Positions 1 to 11,692 of a stretch of DNA of 64,000 nt are shown here, piece by piece. The stretch covers positions 2,294,001-2,358,000 of the forward strand of contig OZ017747.1 in assembly GCA_963969365.1 (NCBI GenBank), in the 5' to 3' direction. The notes beneath the pieces were generated by a model. The model searched no databases. It was not told the DNA's origin and was given only the letters and a program-made list of their open reading frames with translations. How positions within the stretch are numbered: position 1 is the first letter of the stretch; the number at the start of each line of letters is the position of its first letter. This DNA comes from Asterochloris sp. CNOR1. Taxonomy: Eukaryota; Chlorophyta; Trebouxiophyceae; Trebouxiales; Trebouxiaceae. Made by a program: the position numbers and the translations under genes.

Positions 1-2354
1 GCGCCGGTAGAAGCCCGCGAGGCCCAGAAAGCACCGGAGTTGGTGGGCGTCTGAGGGGTCAGGCCAATCAAGAATGGCCTTCACCTTCCTTGCGTCCACC
101 TTGATGCCTGCCCCGCTGATGGTGTGGCCAAGGAAGTCCAGCTCAGCCATGCCGAACTGGCACTTGGAGGCCTTGGCGTAGAGGTGGTGCCGCTCCAAGG
201 CACTGAGCACAGCCTCCACATGCTGCGCGTGCTCCTCAGGGGACTTGGAGTAGATGAGGATGTCGTCAAGGTAGACCACGACGAATTTGTCCAGGAAGGG
301 CCTGAGCACTTGGTTCATGAGGGTCATGAACGTGCTTGGCGCATTGGTGAGCCCAAAGGGTAGCACCAGGAACTCAAAGTGACCATAGCGTGAGCGGAAG
401 GCCGTCTTGTGCGTGTCGCCCTCAGCGATGCGGACTTGCCAGTAGCCACTGGCCAGGTCCAGCTTGGAGAACACCTTGGCGCCATTGAGTTGGTCCAGGA
501 GGTCATCAATGCGTGGAATGGGGTAGCGGTTCTTCACAGTGATTTTGTTGAGCGCTCTGTAGTCGATGCACATCCGCAGGCCGCCGTCCTTCTTGTGCAC
601 GAAGAGGATGGGTGCTCCAAAGGGGGACTTGCTGGGCTTGATGAAGCCCTTCTCCAGCAAGTCGTCCAGCTGCTTGCGCAGCTCTCCAAGCTCCAGAGGG
701 GACATGCGGTAGATGCCCTGATATGGTTGGGCGCCGCCAGGTTCCAGGTCGATGTGGTGGTCAACGTCCCTCCTTGGTGGTAGTTTACTGGGAAGAGGCT
801 GGAAGACGCCTCGGTGCCGGTTCAGCACCTCCTGTAGCTGGGCGTGTGAAGTCTGTGGTGCCGGGGTCACTGTGGTTGTCTCTGCGGTGGTTGTCTCTGC
901 GGTGGTTGTCTCTGCGGTGCGCACCAGGGCAAGATAGCCGCTGGCGCCGTGTCTGAGTGCTCTGGAGGCTTGCAACGAGGAGATGACTGGGATGTCCTCA
1001 GAAGAAGTTGTCCTTGGTGCCTCACTGCTGGGGGCCACTATGATCTGTGTTGGGCGTTCAGGTCCTTGGATTCTTGGCCGCAAGGTGCGCTGTGCCCAGT
1101 CGATGTCAGGGTTGTTGCTCTGGAGCCATGGTTGTCCCAGGATGAGATCATGGGGGCCGAGGTCTGTGACGTGGAGGTGGCACGAGGTCTGGTAGCCACT
1201 GAGGGTGACGGTGTTGTCGCTAATCTGGGTGCATGGGCGCACGCTGCCGTCTGCAAGCGTGACACGCCCATGGGGGTCTTCCTTGGTCTTGGGTAGTCTG
1301 TGCTTGGCCATGTAGCGGTGGTTGATGAAGTCCATGGAGGCACCTGAGTCCACCAGGATGTTGGCAGGGTGTCCGGCGCAGGTGCCTTGAAGGATGAGCA
1401 GGTCTGGGTGGCATGGTGGTGTGATCATGGTGGCGACTCCGATGTGGCTTTGGATGTGTGCCGGCGCAGCTCTGTGCCCAAAGCCTGTGTGACCAGGCTG
1501 GCCAGCTAGTTTTTTGGTTGCTCATGTGATGAGGATGATGTGGGGCGCGTGGTGTTGAAGTAGGTGCACTCCTCAGCAAGATGTCCAGGCTGGCGGCAGC
1601 GGAAGCACCTGCCCTCTCTGTACAGGCGCTCACGCTCTGCTGGTGAGAGCTTGGGTGGGCGGGTCAGAGCGCCAAGTTGCATGGGCTGTGGCCCCATGTA
1701 GGTAGGTGAAGGTGTCGGCCGGTTGACAGGGTAGGTGGGCCGCGTGAAGTACAGTGCTGAGTCAGCAGCTTGTGCCAAGCGGATGGCGTCGTTGACAGTG
1801 ATTGGGCGCTGGAGCTCCACGTGGAGGCGGATCTGGGGCTTCAGCCCCCTCACAAAGCGGTAGACGGCGTCCGCAGGGTGCATCTCTGGAACTTCCAGGA
1901 GCAGACCTGAGAACTGGTTGGCGTAGTCTGTGACAGAGGTGCGTTGCTTGAGGTTCTCCATGCGGTCCCTGGCCATGCGCTCAGCATCGATGGTCTGGAA
2001 GGCCTCAAGGAAGGAGGCCTTGAAGGCTGCCCAGGTGGTTGGTGGGCTTCCAGAAGCTTCCTGAGCACGCCACCAGGTTCTGGCAGCTCCGATGAGGAAG
2101 GACACTGCGTGGGGGATGGCGTGGGCGGTGTCCAGGATGCCCAGGATGGTGAGGTAGAGTGTCATCTGGTGCAGCCAGTTGGATGCTGCACCACTGCGGC
2201 GGTCTCCCTCATACTTCTCTGGCTGAGGTGGCTTGGGTTGCTTGGGTGCTGAGTGGGCAGCCTGCTGTGTGCTGAGCTGTTGCAGGGCACCGGTGACTGT
2301 TGCCAGGGAAGCCTCGAGCTCCCCGATCTTGGCTTGCATGGCTGCTGGGTCCAT
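1..2354 (-). mobile_element. Ty3/gypsy LTR retrotransposon remnant (gag-pol)
   Basis: This is a fossil retrotransposon read on the minus strand and cut by the window start. The gag part lies at 1506-2354 (282 residues): a coiled N-terminus, a capsid-type retrotransposon gag region and one CCHC zinc knuckle (CFRCRQPGHLAEEC). The pol part covers about 1-1500, with a protease-like region near 1000-1500 and a reverse transcriptase with the YLDDILIYS block near 240-270. Gag and RT type fit Ty3/gypsy (Metaviridae). RNase H and integrase are not present in this orientation inside the window. The gag frame is open, so the copy looks fairly young. Whether the whole element is intact cannot be judged, because it continues outside the window. 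Confidence 0.85.
871..936. repeat. 18-bp triplicated repeat inside the gypsy remnant
   Basis: A unit reading roughly GGTGGTTGTCTCTGCG occurs three times head to tail with an 18-bp period, within the protease-linker part of the retrotransposon. It is visible directly in the sequence. It probably reflects replication slippage in the element and has no separate function that I can see. Confidence 0.7.
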
Positions 2355-2373
2355 GGGGAATGATCGAACAGAA

Positions 2374-2596
2374 CCTCCGAAACCAAGTTGTGGCCTCGCT
2401 TACAGCGTACGGTGGACGGTGGGCTCTGAGACGGTGTTCAAAGGTGTCAAGGAATGTTGGTGAAGTGCCAGAGTGCTATATATACTCTCATATTATTATA
2501 ATAGAAAGAAAGGAAAATCAAGGAAGGTTCTAGCAGGTGCAGTGGAAGGTTCTGATAGGGTCTGGTAGGGTCTAGAAGGCAGCAGTGTGCTGCACT
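2374..2596. repeat. LTR-like direct repeat, copy A
   Basis: An about 223-bp block starts at CCTCCGAAACCAAGTT and ends at GCAGTGTGCTGCAC. It contains the TATA-like GTGCTATATATACTC, followed by repeated TTCTAGCAGGTGCAG and TCTGGTAGGGTCTAG units. It recurs at 2879-3100 and, by eye, differs at roughly one position in twenty. It lies immediately upstream of the minus-strand gag start, where the 5' LTR or leader of the element would be, so I read it as LTR sequence. The exact LTR ends are not proven. Confidence 0.65.
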
Positions 2597-2878
2597 ACGT
2601 GCCAGCTGGTGCTAACCTTCGCCAAGACATTCTCCGCGAGTACCACGACACCCCCTTCTCTGGACACCCGGGCATGGACAAGCTGCTTCGAGGAGTCTCC
2701 AAGGACTTCTGGTGGCCACACCAGCGCGATGATGTGGCTGACTATGTCAGGACCTGTGACTCCTGCCAACGCAACAAGCCCCTCAACCGCGCACCCGCCG
2801 GCCTACTTCAACCTCTGCCAACACCAGAGCACAACTGGGAGCAAATCACCATGGACCTGATCACAGCGTTCCCCACCA
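2587..2878 (+). mobile_element. Integrase zinc-binding fragment of a gypsy element
   Basis: A short piece on the plus strand encodes the H2C2 zinc-binding module and the start of the core of a gypsy-type integrase (HPGMDKLLRG, then CDSCQRNK). It sits exactly between the two LTR-like repeats and is opposite in strand to the gag-pol remnant to its left. It therefore belongs to a second, deleted or rearranged element. Fossil; only a small part remains. Confidence 0.75.
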
Positions 2879-3100
2879 CCTCCGAAACCAAGTTATGGCC
2901 TCGCTTACAATGTACGGTGGACGGTGGGCTCTGAGACGGTGTTCAAAGGTGTCAAGGAATGTTGGTGAAGTGCCAGAGTGCTATATATACTCTCATATTA
3001 TTACAATATAAGGAAAGGAAAATCAAGGAAGGTTCTAGCAGGTGCAGTGGAAGCCTCTGATAGGGTCTGGTAGGGTCTAGAAGGCAGCAGTGTGCTGCAC
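2879..3100. repeat. LTR-like direct repeat, copy B
   Basis: Second copy of the repeat at 2374-2596, in the same orientation, with the same boundaries and the same internal TATA-like stretch. About 95 percent identity by eye implies that the pair arose fairly recently. It follows the integrase fragment directly, as a downstream LTR would. Confidence 0.65.
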
Positions 3101-3470
3101 CGCAAGGTGCACTGTGCTCACTCCATGACGAGGTTGTAGTATTTCGCTGCGAAGACGTTGGTGTTGTCCTTGGTGTCTCACCCATGCCTGAGCCAGTGCG
3201 CTCTAGTCTGCAGGGTCCTTGGTGTCTCACTGGGGATCTGTGTTGGGTGGCCAGGTCCTTGGATCTTTTCCGCAAGATGCGCTGTGCCCAGGTGATGCTC
3301 TCTGCGATGGTGTTGTCCTTGGGGTCTCATTGGGTCCACTGTGATCTGTGATGGGTGTCCAGGTCCTTGGATTCTGGTCCGCAAGGTGCTCTGTAACCGG
3401 GTGGTCTCTGCGATGGTGTGGTCTCTGCGAAGGTGGTACCAGACCTACCAGATCATCTTATGAGTCTTAC
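3101..3470. repeat. Degenerate tandem repeats related to the gypsy protease region
   Basis: Several imperfect copies of a unit containing GGTCCTTGGAT, CCGCAAGGTGC and CTCTGCGATGGTG follow each other here. The same words occur at about 890-1100 in the retrotransposon, so this stretch is a decayed repeated piece of that element rather than a gene. No coding capacity is recognisable. Confidence 0.55.
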
Positions 3471-4599
3471 TGCATGCGTCACAGTGTAACCTCAAGGGCA
3501 TCCAGAGTATATAACATCCTTTTGTTCACTTCATCAAGAGACTACGCATACTCCTCCCACCTCATGAAGTCCTGACACCCGTGTACAGTCCACAGCAATC
3601 CTGTTAATCCTGGGCCACATACAGGAACAGTGCTCAAGAGAAAGCCACGAAGCACCCGAAATTGACACACACCCGTCAACCAGCCACACTTCCTTGAAGC
3701 GGGAACGACACTGCCACGAGGAACGAGCTTGGCAATGGCGAAATCACACTGCTGGGCGGCAGCACCAATAGGCCACCCGAGGTAAGACAGTTGGGCAGCA
3801 TGCTTGCCCAAGGGCACAGGGAGTGCCAGGGAATCAGGTGATGCATGTTCAGGAACTGTCGCATAGCCGCTTCAACACCAGATACACAAGTACAGTAATG
3901 GTGGACAAAAGGTGCAGACGGCCCATTTGCCTTGGCTGGCTAGCTTCAGCACAGTCGAGTACCCCAGCTCTGACGCGGGCAAACTGCATGTAGGCCCTAA
4001 GGACCTACTTCAAGTGCAGAAGCCACTTCTGAAAGATACGCTGTTGGGGCGCTTAAGACAGCAGCTAATGACTTGACTGATGCCAGTGAGCCGTTCCATT
4101 CCTTAGGAAGCTGTACTGGGCCTGGCCTAGCCGGCTCCTGGCTATCTGGCTGACTGTAGAAGTTCGGGGGCGTGACCTCTTACGCCGCCTGCTTGGGCAT
4201 GCAAATCGGTGGGTAGACATCTGCTACTCCCCATGACAATTTTGCTGCATGACAGCATGCAGATCGAGTTACTAGTCACCTACCCAGCAGAACAAATGCT
4301 TCAAACTCAGCTTGCAACTCTCAGCCAGGGGAACTCCAGTGAATACCGTGAGGTGTGAGAAGGGAGGTAGCCAGGAGGCGACTCGCATCAACCGCGCTTG
4401 GAATGGCCAAGTTCATCCCGGCTTCGGGAATTCCTCTACTGTGTGCCTGCCTTGTCAGGTGTCGTGCTGCTAGCATCCTTGGTCAACAGTACACAGGCAG
4501 CTGACAACAACAGTACCACATAGTTGTTGGCCGCCCTCACTGGTAATTGCTGACACATGGATGCCACCCTCGCTTTGGAACCAGCCAAATATCACACAG
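3471..4599. other. Non-coding stretch, no recognisable gene
   Basis: About 1.1 kb between the retrotransposon relics. Short open frames exist on the minus strand (for example 3542-3817), but they show no family motif, splice structure or conserved block that I can recognise. I see no tRNA, rRNA or clear repeat here. Confidence 0.5.
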
Positions 4600-4850
4600 T
4601 GATGGTGTGGCCCAGGGGTTACATGGTTGCTATGGACTTGGGCCCTGAGGCCAGGTACAAGGATGTGAGGTGTGTGAAGTATGAGAGGTCTGCTAGCAAG
4701 GTGAACAAAGTGCTATATATACCATATTTAATATCAATATTATAAAGGGAAGCTCATGGAAGGTTCTGGCAGGTGCAGTGGAAACTTCTGGCAGGTGCAG
4801 TAGAAGTGTCTGGCAGGTCTGGTAGGTTCTAGTCGGTAGCTATGTGCTAC
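4600..4850. repeat. Diverged LTR-like relic
   Basis: The order of short blocks matches the repeats at 2374-2596 and 2879-3100: a GTGCTATATATAC box, an AT-rich run, then repeated GGAAGGTTCTGGCAGGTGCAG and GGTCTGGTAGGTTCTAG units, ending in a TGTGCTAC tail. Overall identity is clearly lower than between those two. No internal region is attached, so it looks like a solo LTR of a related family. Confidence 0.5.
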
Positions 4851-5066
4851 AGATGGCCTCTGCCTTTCGTTACAGGGCAGGTATTTCAAAGCGGGAAGCT
4901 GTCACTCAGGACAGATGAACTTGAGGCGACATGGGTCGTCCTGTCCATAAAAGCAAAGGGTTGGGGGACAAACATTTTTCAGAACACTTTCAGAGATGGG
5001 GTGCACTCTGCTGTACACTACTTTGCACTAATATAGCTATCATTAACTCAACCTACAATCTTGAAC

Positions 5067-8000
5067 TCAATGGTCGATTTCGCAGCTGCCTACACAGCAC
5101 CAGAAGACAAGATCAGCTTTGCTCTCTTTGCTGGCAGATGCAAGTGCATCCTCAGGTGGAGCCAGGCCTGTGATTGCTCTGCAATGCACCAGATGGTAAC
5201 AGATGCGCTGACATTCGTAGATGCAGTCCACAGGCACGGTCGGATCTTGACCACTGCAACACACCTCTGGGAAGTAGTCCTGCAAGGGAACTTGCTCCAT
5301 CTTTTCGCTCTTCAGACCCTTCAGGGCTGCTGTCGTAGCCCTGGCTCCTGCCACTGTGGTGATGATAGGCACCTTGTACCCCAGAGCCAGTCGCCGTAGG
5401 TTCTTGCCATCAATGATGTCTGGCTCATCCCCTGCACAGCTGAGCATCTGTTGTGGACAGCTTGTCAATGTCAGCTACAAGCGCGAACAGATACAACCCA
5501 GCAGAGATAAGGCAGCAGCTGAATGCAGCAGGTGTGGCAGGCACCAAGTTACAGAAACTCACCAGGCAACACCAGCATCAAGACAATACCTTCAGCCCTG
5601 CAGCTGTGGCACATGCAATATGGCAGGTGCGCAGCTGAGTAGGCAACGCAGACCTGTGGAGGTGATCAGCATCATGGCAATGTCCCCATTCTTGACCAGG
5701 TCAGCCGCATTGGGGCGGCCCTCCTGGATTTTAAGCACTCGCTCTGAATCAATTCCTGCTGCCTTCAGGTGCGTCTGTGTGCCCCCAGTGGCCAGGATGC
5801 CGTATCCTAGGTCCTGCCACAACAAGCAGAGCATGTGAGCAAGCTGGGATGAGTGCAGTTCTCAGGACCGCCCTCAGCTCCTCTGGAAGGGCTGTTGTTT
5901 GCAAACCGATGCAGACAATCAGAGCAAAGCTGGGCAGCCCTGCCTAGACAGGCACTGCACACCATGTGCCGGAGAAGCTCCTCAAGGGCTGCAGACAAGC
6001 CCAAATTAATCCCAGCAGAGCTGCTACAAGCAAGCATGCCATGTGCGATATGTATACCTGCTTTATGGCCTGCACAGGGAGCAGGCCACCCTGGCTGCAG
6101 GCACAAGGCACGCTGAGTGCTGCAGGGCCTCCGGCAGCTCAGGTCTGCCCTCTTAAGTGTGCAAGGCATGCAGATGCTGCAGGGCACCTGCAGCTCCTTG
6201 GCGATGGGCACAATTGCGTCCTTGAACTTGTCAGTCATCGAAATGAAGATGTTGCCGCTGGCTGGCAGCTTTTGCCCGGCAGCTGTGGCAGCCTTGGCAT
6301 ATGCCTTGGCAAAGCTGGTGTCAATGCCCATGACCTCACCAGTGGACCGCATCTCAGGACCCAGCAGCGTGTCAGCACCTGCACAGAATGGTAAGAGGGC
6401 TACATGCACTGCCAGGTTGGATATTGACTTAGCAACATACTCCTTTGAGGACTGCAGTGTTGCTGAGCTCATGGGAGGATGGCCAGTCTCAGGGAGCTTC
6501 TCCAAGCATAAATCAGGAAAGCAGCAGGAAACATCTTGGCAGCATCTTGGCAAGATGACGTGCTCCCAGAGCAAAGCCAACCTCGCAGGCAGGCTGCAGC
6601 TGACCTGGGAATTTCTCAAATGGCAGCACAGCCTCCTTGACGGCGACATGATCAAAGGTGGGCTCCTCAGTAAAGCCCAGCTCTGGCAGCGTCTGCCCAG
6701 CCATGAGCAGACTGGCATACTTGGCCAGAGGGTGGCCCACCGCCTTGGCCACAAATGGCACCGTCCGCGAAGCCCTGGGGTTGGCCTCAATGATGTAGAC
6801 CTGCACAGGGAGGTGAAATGCTAGCGGGATACAGCAACATGGGTGGTGCACCAGACCTGATGTCTTGAGCTGCATGCGCGCAGGGCAGAGCTGCTCGTGG
6901 AGAGGCAAGGCGATGGCACCAGTGATCAGGTGTGGTGCTGGAAGGCTACGCATTGAGATGCTGAAACAACAGCAAAAGTGCTTTGTGGGCTCCTGGCAGC
7001 AGTCAGGCCTCAGTGCTGGTACGACTTGCTGATTGTCAGGTCAGGCAGCCCAAGCAGGCCTTGTCGGTACAGGCAACACTTGCCTGGTTGTCCTGGACAC
7101 AGTACTGCACATTGATCAGCCCGACAACGCCCAGCTCGCGAGCCAGCTTGGGAGTCCACTCGCGGATGGTGTCCAGGCACTCCTTGGGAATGGTCTGGGG
7201 AGGGATGCTGCATGCAGAGTCACCTGCAGCCGCAAGCTGGCAATTACGGCCGAGGCATGCATCCTGCAGGCTTGTGCATTGCTGGCCAGTGTGTTGCTTG
7301 CTACCCAGCATTGGCCTGAGAGTAGAGCTGTTGGGCAGGCATGACGGTCACACTGTTGCAATGCAAGGCTACTTTGCAGCCTGGCAGCCTCACTCAGCAG
7401 CATTACACTCTACGTGACAAGCTCACACATTCAAGTGCATAGCAGGCCCATTACAATTTGCCACTGAGCAAGAGCACCAACTGAGTGTCCCCCAACCTGC
7501 CTGATGTGCTGCTTGCCCAATGTGTTTCAGCAGTTTCAGCAAGCGCAGGTGGCCCCCACCCGAGTGTACTCCAGCCTGCTCGATGTGCTGCATGATGCCG
7601 CAGATGACGACATTGCCATCCTTGTCGGCCAAGGCATCCACGTCCAGCTCATCTGCGCGGTCCAGGTACTTGTCCACCAGCACAGGGCGCTCAGGGTCTA
7701 CCTCCACCGCGTTCTCTATGTAGCGTTTCAGATCCTTGGTGCTGCAGGGCAGGGCAGCAATTACAAAGTGTGCCATTGCAAAGCTCAACAAAGTGCTCGG
7801 GCACTGACGGAGAGCGCAGGCGTGTCAGGCAAAGTCACCCCTACTGCTGCAAAGCTCCATGCAGTGCATGATGGTACACAAGCGGTGCATATCAGGGCGG
7901 GGCATCAGTCGGGACAGGGTAGAGGTGAGCTTTTCACGCCTGCCCAGCTGCTGCTCTTGAAAAATGCTGCAGCCCTGAGCACACACAGTTGTTATAGCAG

Positions 8001-11000
8001 GAACGTAACTCTGTCTATGCACAGCACCTTTGCATGCTGCTGCAAGGTCCTGGTGGGCTGAGACTCAAGCCATAATGCTGCCAGATAATTCAGGCTGCAG
8101 CAGCCCTAAGGCAGCAGATGTGCTGATGCCCCTGTCTGCAGAGGGCCCACCTGTAGACAATCTCCATGGCACGCCCACCAAGCACGAAGGAGGGCCGCAC
8201 CATGACAGGGAAGCCCAGTTCATTGGCAATTTTGAGGGCCTCCTCCTCGGTGCGGGCCATGTCACCTGCAGCACCAGCATCCACCTGAGACTTCATAGCC
8301 GCTCTGCTGGCTGAGCATATCTCAGCCTTAGCTGGGCCCTGAGGGGCACCTCACATGGTTGGCATGACAAAGACAGGGGTGGCAGGATGCGAAATGTGTA
8401 GTTGAAAAGGCTGGAGTAACGTTCTCCAGAGGGTGGTCCAGCAGAAGACACCAGAGACACAGCTGGATGCTCAAGGTTGGGCACCAGCACGGTCCCTGCA
8501 GCCACAGAGGGATCCCTGCAGCTGACCTGGCGGCTGCTTGATGTCCAGCTTGGTCAGCACATCATACCACAGATCCCTGTCCTCTGCCCGGTTTATATCC
8601 TCTGGCTGAGTGCCCCAAATGGACACATTCCCATTCCCTGCAGGGCACGCACACAAGCTGCTTCTATAGAACGTTCTGTTTCCATAGCAAACCTCAGGCT
8701 AAGGGCTTGACTGGGTGGCCCCAGCCTTCACACACAAATAGACTCAGGCTGCAGTTGTGGCGCAGCACAACAATACAACCAGCTGTTGAGAGTACCAGAA
8801 GCAGGAAAACTGCAAACAATCGACCCGGCAGCTGTAGCCCACTCACTGCCACCCGTCACAATTGTCTTGACTAAGAAGCAACAGGCACCCACCGCTGGCA
8901 GCAGGGATAGGCCTCTCTGTTAGCGCCTTCTGCAGGGCTGCCGCCAGGGACAGGGGGGTCTGGCCGCCAAATTGCACAATGATCCCCTCAGGGCGCTCCC
9001 GCTCCAGCACGTTGAGCACATCCTCCACAGTCAGGGGCTCAAAGTAGAGCCGGCTGCTGGTGTCGTAGTCTGTGGACACCGTCTCGGGGTTGCTGTTCAT
9101 CATGATGGTCTCAAAGCCAGCCTCCCTGCAAGCCATGCAGGAGGCGGTCAGGCACAGTGCTGCCTGTGGCGCAAGCAGCCGTGGCAGACAGCACCAGGCC
9201 CCTCGGCACATGTAGGGCAACCAGAACTCTAAAGCACGCTTCTGAGACTCCATGGGGATGAAGCTAGGCTCTGCGAGCTTCCCAGATCTACAATGTGCCT
9301 CGCAACGAGCAACTCGCTCGCCACTAGCTGCTGCCCATCGCACGCGGCTTTCTGGCGCAAGGGAAGCAGCGGCGGCAAAGTCTGCTCACTGACAAAAATT
9401 GCTGCCTGGGCTTGCTGTCCTCACCCACAGGCTATGCATCAGCTGCAGGCCAACTTAAAGCAGAACGATACTGTCCGTCAACTGCTGGCAGCGGCCCTAT
9501 TTGCAGGCAGCATCAGCACAGACATCCTCAGGCACACCTGGGGCAGCAGCCCTGGACGCTCACCTCAGTGCAAAGGAGGCATGGCAGCAGCAGTAGTCAA
9601 ACTCAATGCCCTGCCCAATGCGGTTGGGCCCGCCTCCCAGGATGAGCACCTTGCGCTCCTTGGTGGGAGCGCACTCGTCATCCCCATCATAGCAGCTGTA
9701 CATGTAAGGCGTGGCTGCCTCAAACTCGGCAGCGCAGGTGTCTACACGCTTGTAGCTGGGCACCACCCCCAGCTCCTTGCGGCGGGCACGCACCTGCTCT
9801 CCGTTGGTGCCTGCATGCATCAATGTATGCCCTTAAAGCTAGCACAGGGAGGCAGAATTAGAAAGCGCTCAAGTCGAGACAAAGATCAACTGAGAGGCGT
9901 GCATGGCTGCAGCAGCCGCCATTGAAGTGCAGCGCATTTGGCCTGCCTGGATGGACAGCAGCAGAGGGGCAGCACCATGGCAGTGATTGCGGCTGGTGAA
10001 GGCCTGAAGCGGGCGTTGGGTCAACCCTGACACACATGCTTGCCTCCAGCAGCTTGTACAGCAATGCTTCATGGAAACACAACGCTTGTCTGCACAGGGC
10101 CAGCTGGAGGCGCGCAGTGCATGCCAGGGCAGGAAGGCGGCTGTGGCAAGGGCTGGACATAGTGTGGGAAGGCACTGGCCCTCATCCTACCTTTGGGGTG
10201 CTCCACACCCATTGGGCGCTGCTGCTCAGAAGCAGCACAACGCATCAAGCAGTGTGAGCACCAATTCAGCTGCACTCAGCATGGCTGCCAGCAAGCAGTG
10301 TCCGACTGTCTAGCAACCCCACCCGTAAACTTGGCAACCTGCAGGTCGCTGTAGCCACGCTTTTTGACTTGCCACATGTCCTCTTCAGACAGCTGCTCCA
10401 GCTTCTGCGTCTTGACCCAGGTCTCTGTCTCATGCAGCTCTCGCAGCTGGGCCAAAAACCAGGGGTCAATTTTGGTGTACTCGAACATGGTCTCGTTGGA
10501 CATGCCGTCCTCCATGGCCTGCAGGGCAGTGGTATTTAAGGTTCAGCACCGGCCAGCGCTGTGGCACTCCAGCCAGTCAGCTGGCGACGGCCAGCCCTAG
10601 GAGAAACAGGCTGGCAGATGCGGTACTGCAAGCTTCATCCAGGCGCCTGGACAGCAGCACAAAGCAGGGCAGTCAAACAAGCATACGGCAGGCCGTCCTG
10701 AATGGCCTGCAGGGCGACAACCTTCATGGTCAGGTCTACACACCCATGACGCTGGCAGCCTGCACAAGGCTGGCTGAGCGCAGCCGCGTGCAGGTGCAAC
10801 CAGCTCAGGCACTGAGCCGCCGGGCCGGCATGGGTGAGTGGCCCATCAGCGACCCACCTCTGACAGCAGAGAGACAACAGAACCGTGCATCCTCTGCACA
10901 CAAGCTGCGATGGCCAGCAACAACAGAGTCGAGACATGAACCAAGAAGGCTCTGGTAGCCCCCTGCAGACGTCATGCGCCCAGCCCCCACCTGCTTCAGC

Positions 11001-11660
11001 ACAAGCATCCTCTCAGGGTTGGGCACACGCAGCCCATAGACCAGCTGTTGCTCGGTCATGCGCTTCCACTTGCGCGGCAGGGACCAGCCGTCGCACCCTG
11101 TCTCCAGGGAGCGCATGGCCTTCTGGAAGGATTCCTGGAAGGTGCGCCCTATGGCCATGGCCTCCCCCACACTCTTCATCTGTGTTGTCAGCTCCGCCTT
11201 TGCACCTGGGAACTTCTCAAAGGCAAAGCGGGGGATCTGCAAGCAGGCAGGCAGCCATGCAGGATGGGAGACATGTCAAACACAGGGCAGGCAAAACTGC
11301 AGGCAGCCAGGCGCACACAGGGACCTAAATAGATAACTCTGCAAACACATAATCTGGGATGTGGAGGCAGCTGGAAGCCAACTTGGGCAAGGTAGCTTCG
11401 GAACACACTGCAGGGTGCTGCTCGGCAGCCACTCTCCTGCTCCCTGCAGGTGCAGTCACCTTGATTGCTGGGCAGCATGCAAGCCTTCCTGCTCCCTGTT
11501 CCTATTTACATTGAACATGAGCTGTGCAGCTCGAATTGCTCAGAGCAGGCTGACCTTGGTGACAATGTAGTCAATGGAGGGCTCAAAGGAGGCAGGCGTC
11601 TTGAGGGTGATGTCGTTGGGGATCTGGTCCAGCGTCAGCCCTACTGCCAGCTTGGCAGCA

Positions 11661-11692
<32 letters not shown>

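Noticed and set aside
871-936. Possible CRISPR-like array
   Set aside because: The copies are adjacent without unique spacers, lie in a retrotransposon, and the genome is eukaryotic.
3542-3864. Overlapping minus-strand open frames of 60-90 codons
   Set aside because: No motif, no splice context and Pro/Leu-rich composition typical of chance frames in this GC-rich DNA.
5807-6790. Long minus-strand open frame of 327 codons
   Set aside because: It runs through two carB exons and their introns. Only the parts matching [16 protein letters not shown] and the neighbouring exon are coding; the rest is intron translated by chance.
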